A stretch of DNA of 16,648 nt from CAZTLE01 sp964614415 (lineage in GTDB: Bacteria > Bacteroidota > Bacteroidia > Flavobacteriales > Flavobacteriaceae), in assembly GCA_964614415.1 (NCBI GenBank), contig CAZTLE010000085.1, forward strand, positions 1-16,648. The letters are read 5' to 3'. The translations under genes and the position numbers were made by a program. Below the pieces are notes generated by a model. The model searched no databases. It was not told where the DNA came from and was given only the letters and a program-made list of their open reading frames with translations. Shown here piece after piece: positions 13,037-16,648 of this stretch (its first letter is position 1; the number at the start of each line of letters is the position of its first letter).

Positions 13037-14887
13037 TTACATTTTCTGATACAACGCCTTAAGTTTCTCTCGGGTCATTATTTGCTCCCAATCTTCTCCG
13101 AGAGCATTCTCCCAAAGTGGTGCTAAACTGAGTGCAATATCGATCATCGTATTCATTTGAGAATCAGTAAGGTTGGCACAAATACCTTTCGGAATCTCAA
13201 CATCGTGTATCTCACGCATTTTTTTGAATATGGCTACACCTTCCGGATAGTAATCCTCCAGATGATCGAAGACAATGCAGTTACCAATACCGTGCTTCGT
13301 GCCTAAAACATAGGACAATCCATAGCTCATGGCATGGGCAACGCCTACCTGTGAATATGCAATACTCATGCCTCCGTGCCAGGAAGCCATCATGAGTTTG
13401 GATCGCGACTCACTTTCGCTGAGCGAATTTTCCAGGAAAATCTCCTTACACAGGTCGTATGCCTTTTCACCGTAGCTTTCGCTAAAGGTGTTCAGGAAGG
13501 TTCCGTTAAGGGATTCCACACAGTGAATAAAGCAATCCATTCCCGTATAGAACCATTGATTCTTTGGCACTCCTATCGTAAGGTCGGGGTCGAGAACGAC
13601 CTGATCAAACGGCGTAAAGTCGCTGTTGATTCCCAGTTTCTTTTCAGGACCTGTAAGTACCGTAGTTCGGGATACTTCAGCTCCGGTCCCGGAGATCGTG
13701 GGTATGCCTACGTGGTAGAGAGCCTTATTTCGTACCAGATCCCAGCCCTGATAGTCACTTGCACTTCCTTTATTAGTATACATAATAGCCACGGCTTTGG
13801 AAAGATCGAGAATGGTACCCCCTCCTATTCCAACAATTCCGGACGGTTTGTAGTTAAACTCAAGTTTGATATCCGAGACAATTTGGTCAACCTGGGATGT
13901 TTTAGGTTCTTCTTCCGAAGAAACAAAAAGAATCTTATCATTGAATCTCGGGTTTATCCGGTCAATAAGTTGAGTGTCTCCTTCAAATACATCATCAATA
14001 AGATAAATGAAAGGTGCTTTATCCCTGCGATGGGGTGCCAGGATAGATGATAACTGATCAAAACAACCGGTTCCGAAGACCACTTTGGGTACCATCGGGA
14101 AGTTTCGATATTTGTTATTAACTTCTTGATTTTCATCTTCTTTAAGCACCTTATTAGCACGTACCAGATCTTCCGGAGTATCAATTTCAATTCCCTGTGA
14201 ATCGGTAATTGCCATTTTGATATTCTTTCCGTACTCGAGATAGCGGATGCACTCGATTTTCTCGGCCGATTCCATAGCCCGCATAGGCAAGTGATAGAAA
14301 TCCATGAGTGCTTCTTTCCGGAAGGCATAGATCCCTTTGTGTTTGAAGTATTGTACCGCTGCGTTCTTATCGCGAGGATACGGGATCGGAGATCTGGAAA
14401 AGTATAAGGCGAAGTTGTCCTTATCCACAATCACTTTTACGCAGTTTGGATCACTGATCTCCTTCCAGTCCTGGATTTCGGTCATTAGTGAAGCAAGGTC
14501 AATTCGGTCTGCATCCGGGCCTTTAAAGACATTCAGAACCTGTTCAAGACCTTTACGGCTGGTAAATGGCTCGTCTCCCTGTACATTTACCACGATATCC
14601 ACATCCATGTTTTCAACGGCCTCAGCGATGCGATCGCTCCCGCAATCGTGTTCTTTCTTGCTCATGATGGCCTTACCGCCATTCAATTCTATTTCTTTAT
14701 ATATGACATCGCTATCGGTCACCACATAGACTTCATCAAACAGGTTAGTCTCTTTGGTGGCCTCATAGGTTCTTAAAATCACCGATTTCCCCCCAAGGTT
14801 TTGCATGAGCTTACCTGGAAAGCGGGACGCGCCGTAGCGCGCAGGAATCATAGCAATTATTTTCAATTTCGAAGGATTTTGGTTCAA
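13037..14887 (-). CDS. kdsB/kdnB: Fusion of CMP-Kdo/Kdo8N synthetase (KdsB) with KdnB-like iron alcohol dehydrogenase
   Basis: One 616-residue frame holds two complete enzymes. Residues about 8-249 are KdsB, which activates Kdo (or Kdo8N) with CTP: IPARYGASRFPGKL, HDCGSDRIAEA, VQGDEPF and the family end GIEIDTPEDLVRANKVL. Residues about 257-616 are an iron-type alcohol dehydrogenase: nucleotide motif GIGGGTILDLSK (353-364) and metal ligands Asp451, His455, His518 and His532. Its opening NNKYRNFPMVPKVVFGTG resembles KdnB, which oxidises C8 of Kdo before KdnA adds an amino group. The joint (about 250-257) has no stop or frame break. No ATG precedes residue 13: the TTG at 14887 is the longest start, while the TTG at 14866 (residue 8) gives the classic KdsB beginning and may be real. 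It is tightly spaced with the DUF4126 and acyltransferase genes. Confidence 0.9.
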   Translation of the reverse strand: MNQNPSKLKIIAMIPARYGASRFPGKLMQNLGGKSVILRTYEATKETNLFDEVYVVTDSDVIYKEIELNGGKAIMSKKEHDCGSDRIAEAVENMDVDIVVNVQGDEPFTSRKGLEQVLNVFKGPDADRIDLASLMTEIQDWKEISDPNCVKVIVDKDNFALYFSRSPIPYPRDKNAAVQYFKHKGIYAFRKEALMDFYHLPMRAMESAEKIECIRYLEYGKNIKMAITDSQGIEIDTPEDLVRANKVLKEDENQEVNNKYRNFPMVPKVVFGTGCFDQLSSILAPHRRDKAPFIYLIDDVFEGDTQLIDRINPRFNDKILFVSSEEEPKTSQVDQIVSDIKLEFNYKPSGIVGIGGGTILDLSKAVAIMYTNKGSASDYQGWDLVRNKALYHVGIPTISGTGAEVSRTTVLTGPEKKLGINSDFTPFDQVVLDPDLTIGVPKNQWFYTGMDCFIHCVESLNGTFLNTFSESYGEKAYDLCKEIFLENSLSESESRSKLMMASWHGGMSIAYSQVGVAHAMSYGLSYVLGTKHGIGNCIVFDHLEDYYPEGVAIFKKMREIHDVEIPKGICANLTDSQMNTMIDIALSLAPLWENALGEDWEQIMTREKLKALYQKM

Positions 14888-14899
14888 AAGTAATAAGAT

Positions 14900-15478
14900 T
14901 TATGGACGTGGCACCCTCTTTTTTCGGAGCTTTCTATAAAAACGTATCATCATCCAAAAGATAAGGATGACCAGTATAATCGCTAAAGGAGGTAAGAAGA
15001 TCGATGCGACCGACATCACAGTTGAGGAACCCGTCTCTACCGTAGTGACCACAGGGTTCGCAATTCCACCTGTTGTTGTAGAGGATGTAAGCCGTAATGC
15101 GGCCGTATTTCCTTTGATGGCTGCCGCTGTTCCTCCACCGGCAATGATTGCCAGAGCCCAGGTAAACACAGGATTGAGATCACTAACCGTGGCTACAATA
15201 ACGGCAGTACCCGCAATAGCGGCCAGGGGAACTGCTACGGCATCAAGTAAATTGTCGATCCAGGGAATGTAGTAACCAAAGACCTCCACCAGTGTAGCTA
15301 CTCCCAGTGTAATAATGGCAGTAAGACTACCGGCCCATTGCCAACCTTCTGCAAGGGGTACTATGTCATAATGACCTGCTAAGCTTAGAATCAGTAAAGG
15401 CAGGAAAACCCTAAATCCAACAGCAGCCGCCAATCCTACCCCCAAAAAGATACTCAGCAGGAGTTCTATTGAGTCCAT
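14900..15478 (-). CDS. DUF4126 family membrane protein
   Basis: A 192-residue inner-membrane protein of unknown function. At least four hydrophobic segments are visible: the N-terminal helix (LLLSIFLGVGLAAAVGF), two or three in the middle (including DAVAVPLAAIAGTAVIVATV and WALAIIAGGGTAAAI), and a long one near the C-terminus (ASIFLPPLAIILVILIFWMM) followed by a basic tail. The segment between them, with SSTTTGGIANPVVTTVETG, resembles the conserved DUF4126 motif. The ATG at 15476-15478 is preferred over the GTG just before it. It begins 3 bases after the helicase stop and ends 12 bases before the fusion gene, so it belongs to the same run. A role in transport is only a guess. Confidence 0.82.
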   Translation of the reverse strand: MDSIELLLSIFLGVGLAAAVGFRVFLPLLILSLAGHYDIVPLAEGWQWAGSLTAIITLGVATLVEVFGYYIPWIDNLLDAVAVPLAAIAGTAVIVATVSDLNPVFTWALAIIAGGGTAAAIKGNTAALRLTSSTTTGGIANPVVTTVETGSSTVMSVASIFLPPLAIILVILIFWMMIRFYRKLRKKRVPRP

Positions 15479-15481
15479 CAC

Positions 15482-16648
15482 TTACGAATCTACAAAAAAG
15501 TCATCTTTAAATCCGATGAGATATACTTTTTCTTTCGCTCTGGTTATGGCGGTGTACAACCATCTCAGGTAGTCTTTATTGACGCCCTCGGGCAAGTACG
15601 GTTGCTCAATAAACACGGTATGCCACTGCCCTCCCTGGGATTTATGACAGGTGATCGCGTATGAGAACTTCACCTGTAAAGCATTGAAGTATTTGTTGTT
15701 CTTTACACCCAGAAAGCGTTTGTAGTTAGACTTTTCATCGGCGTAGTCTTTCACTACTTCCTGATATAACCTGTTGCCGTCCTCATATGAAAGGGATGGT
15801 GTCTCCGATGTAAGTGTGTCCAGCAAGAGGACTGTCTCGAATGAAGCCATCTTTGGATAGTCTACCAGTCGCACCTTGACATCGGCAAAACGGAAACCGT
15901 ACAGATCCTTGAATCCGAAGATCTCCAACACTTCGACCACATCACCATTGGCAATAAATCCCGCCTCGCTATGGGGTTGTATCCAGAAATAGTTGTTTTT
16001 CACGACCATGAGTTGGTCTCCTGCAGAGAGCTCTTCTTCCTGAAAAAGAATACGGCTTCGGATGTTCTGATTGTAAAGATTGGCGCGCTTGTTCGAACGG
16101 ACAATGATAGTGGTTTCCTCATTACCAAGGTCTGAATAACAGTCGTTAATAGCGTCCATTAGTTCCTGACCATCCAGAGGGCGCACCACTTCAGCAAAAC
16201 CTGCTGCGTTGAGAGTTACTCCCTGGTATTGTTCGGTTTCCAGGTAATTTCTAAGACGTGTGGCGTTGTAAAGTATTCCACTATCACTTTGTTGTCGTAC
16301 GACTTCATCCAGCTCCACCGAAATCACATCTTTGTTGTAGTTGTTTTCGAGTACAAACGGATCCAGCGCAGGACTAATGGTAAGTTTGACAGGAGGTAGC
16401 TGGGCGGTATCTCCAATAAGCAACAGTTTGCAATTGTGTCCGCGATACACATATTCCATGAGATCGTCCAGAAGCGATCCGTTTTCAAACAACTTGTTGT
16501 CCTGATTGATATCGGGTATCATTGACGCTTCGTCCACTATGAATAGAACGTTGCGATGCTTGTTGGTTTGCAATGCAAACGAGACGCCCCCTCCTTTTTG
16601 GCTACGGGGCTTGTATATCTTCTTGTGAATCGTAAAGGCTTCGTGATT
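15482..16648 (-). CDS. RecD-like superfamily 1 DNA helicase, N-terminus cut
   Basis: ATP-dependent DNA helicase related to RecD/RecD2 and AAA_30 proteins; 388 residues are visible, and the frame stays open to the right edge. The Walker A motif must lie outside. Present are the Walker B/DEAD-like motif FIVDEASMIPD, motif III LLIGDTAQLPPV, a SH3-like region in the middle, and the UvrD_C_2-type end with SYAITCHKSQGGQW (motif V) and WLYTAITRAKEKVYLIG (motif VI). The leftmost possible start seen (TTG at 16573) is internal because the residues before it (HEAFTIHKKIYKPR and on) continue the protein. The stop is 3 bases before the DUF4126 ATG. A role in DNA repair or replication is likely but not specific. 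Confidence 0.92.
   Translation of the reverse strand, partial: NHEAFTIHKKIYKPRSQKGGGVSFALQTNKHRNVLFIVDEASMIPDINQDNKLFENGSLLDDLMEYVYRGHNCKLLLIGDTAQLPPVKLTISPALDPFVLENNYNKDVISVELDEVVRQQSDSGILYNATRLRNYLETEQYQGVTLNAAGFAEVVRPLDGQELMDAINDCYSDLGNEETTIIVRSNKRANLYNQNIRSRILFQEEELSAGDQLMVVKNNYFWIQPHSEAGFIANGDVVEVLEIFGFKDLYGFRFADVKVRLVDYPKMASFETVLLLDTLTSETPSLSYEDGNRLYQEVVKDYADEKSNYKRFLGVKNNKYFNALQVKFSYAITCHKSQGGQWHTVFIEQPYLPEGVNKDYLRWLYTAITRAKEKVYLIGFKDDFFVDS

Noticed and set aside
13376..14050. Open frame of 224 codons antisense to the dehydrogenase half of the fusion
   Set aside because: The opposite strand encodes an intact enzyme with all metal ligands; the antisense product has no family-like features.
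13037..14887. Annotating kdsB and kdnB as two separate genes
   Set aside because: No stop codon, frame change or start codon lies between the two parts; the frame is continuous through the joint.

Overview
The window looks like chromosomal DNA from a flavobacterium-type member of the Bacteroidota. Evidence: two close matches to the Bacteroidota sigma promoter (TTG/TTTG, 18-base spacer, TAnnTTTG), Bacteroidota-style lipoproteins (one a TlpA/thioredoxin type), no strong Shine-Dalgarno sites, and housekeeping genes whose sequences read like flavobacterial versions. It is gene-dense. Two genes are cut by the window edges (clpC on the left, a RecD-like helicase on the right). I saw no rRNA, tRNA, CRISPR array, insertion sequence or phage gene, and no gene-free stretch over 300 bases.

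Layout. Positions 1-2308 (+): the C-terminal half of clpC, a small membrane protein overlapping a TraR/DksA-type zinc-finger protein, and a STAS/SpoIIAA-like small protein. Positions 2305-3813 (-): a lone hutH, meeting the previous gene tail to tail with overlapping stop codons. Positions 3923-4957 (+): a TlpA-like thioredoxin lipoprotein, ending at a probable two-way terminator. Positions 5064-7888 (-): a two-gene unit, nnr (NAD(P)HX repair) followed by a PLD-like protein. Positions 7999-11043 (+): gcvT, an atypical SDR, a pterin-4a-carbinolamine dehydratase and yebC; yebC has its own promoter. Positions 11064-16648 (-): seven closely spaced genes read right to left: helicase, DUF4126 membrane protein, a KdsB-KdnB fusion, a short PlsC-type acyltransferase, an HTH-only AraC regulator, a VOC protein, and a PhnB/VOC-like lipoprotein.

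The most notable item is the 616-residue fusion at 13037-14887. Its N-terminal half is a complete CMP-Kdo synthetase (KdsB). Its C-terminal half is a complete iron-type alcohol dehydrogenase resembling KdnB, the enzyme that oxidises C8 of Kdo on the way to 8-amino-Kdo (Kdo8N). This suggests that the lipopolysaccharide inner core carries Kdo8N and that two steps of its synthesis are joined in one polypeptide. The partner aminotransferase KdnA is not in the window.

Other points of interest are paired GCAAA/TTTGC inverted repeats around the gcvT promoter, a Tyr-to-Phe change at the catalytic position of the SDR, and a VOC/PhnB domain carried by a lipoprotein. All functional calls rest on reading motifs by eye; no database search was possible.
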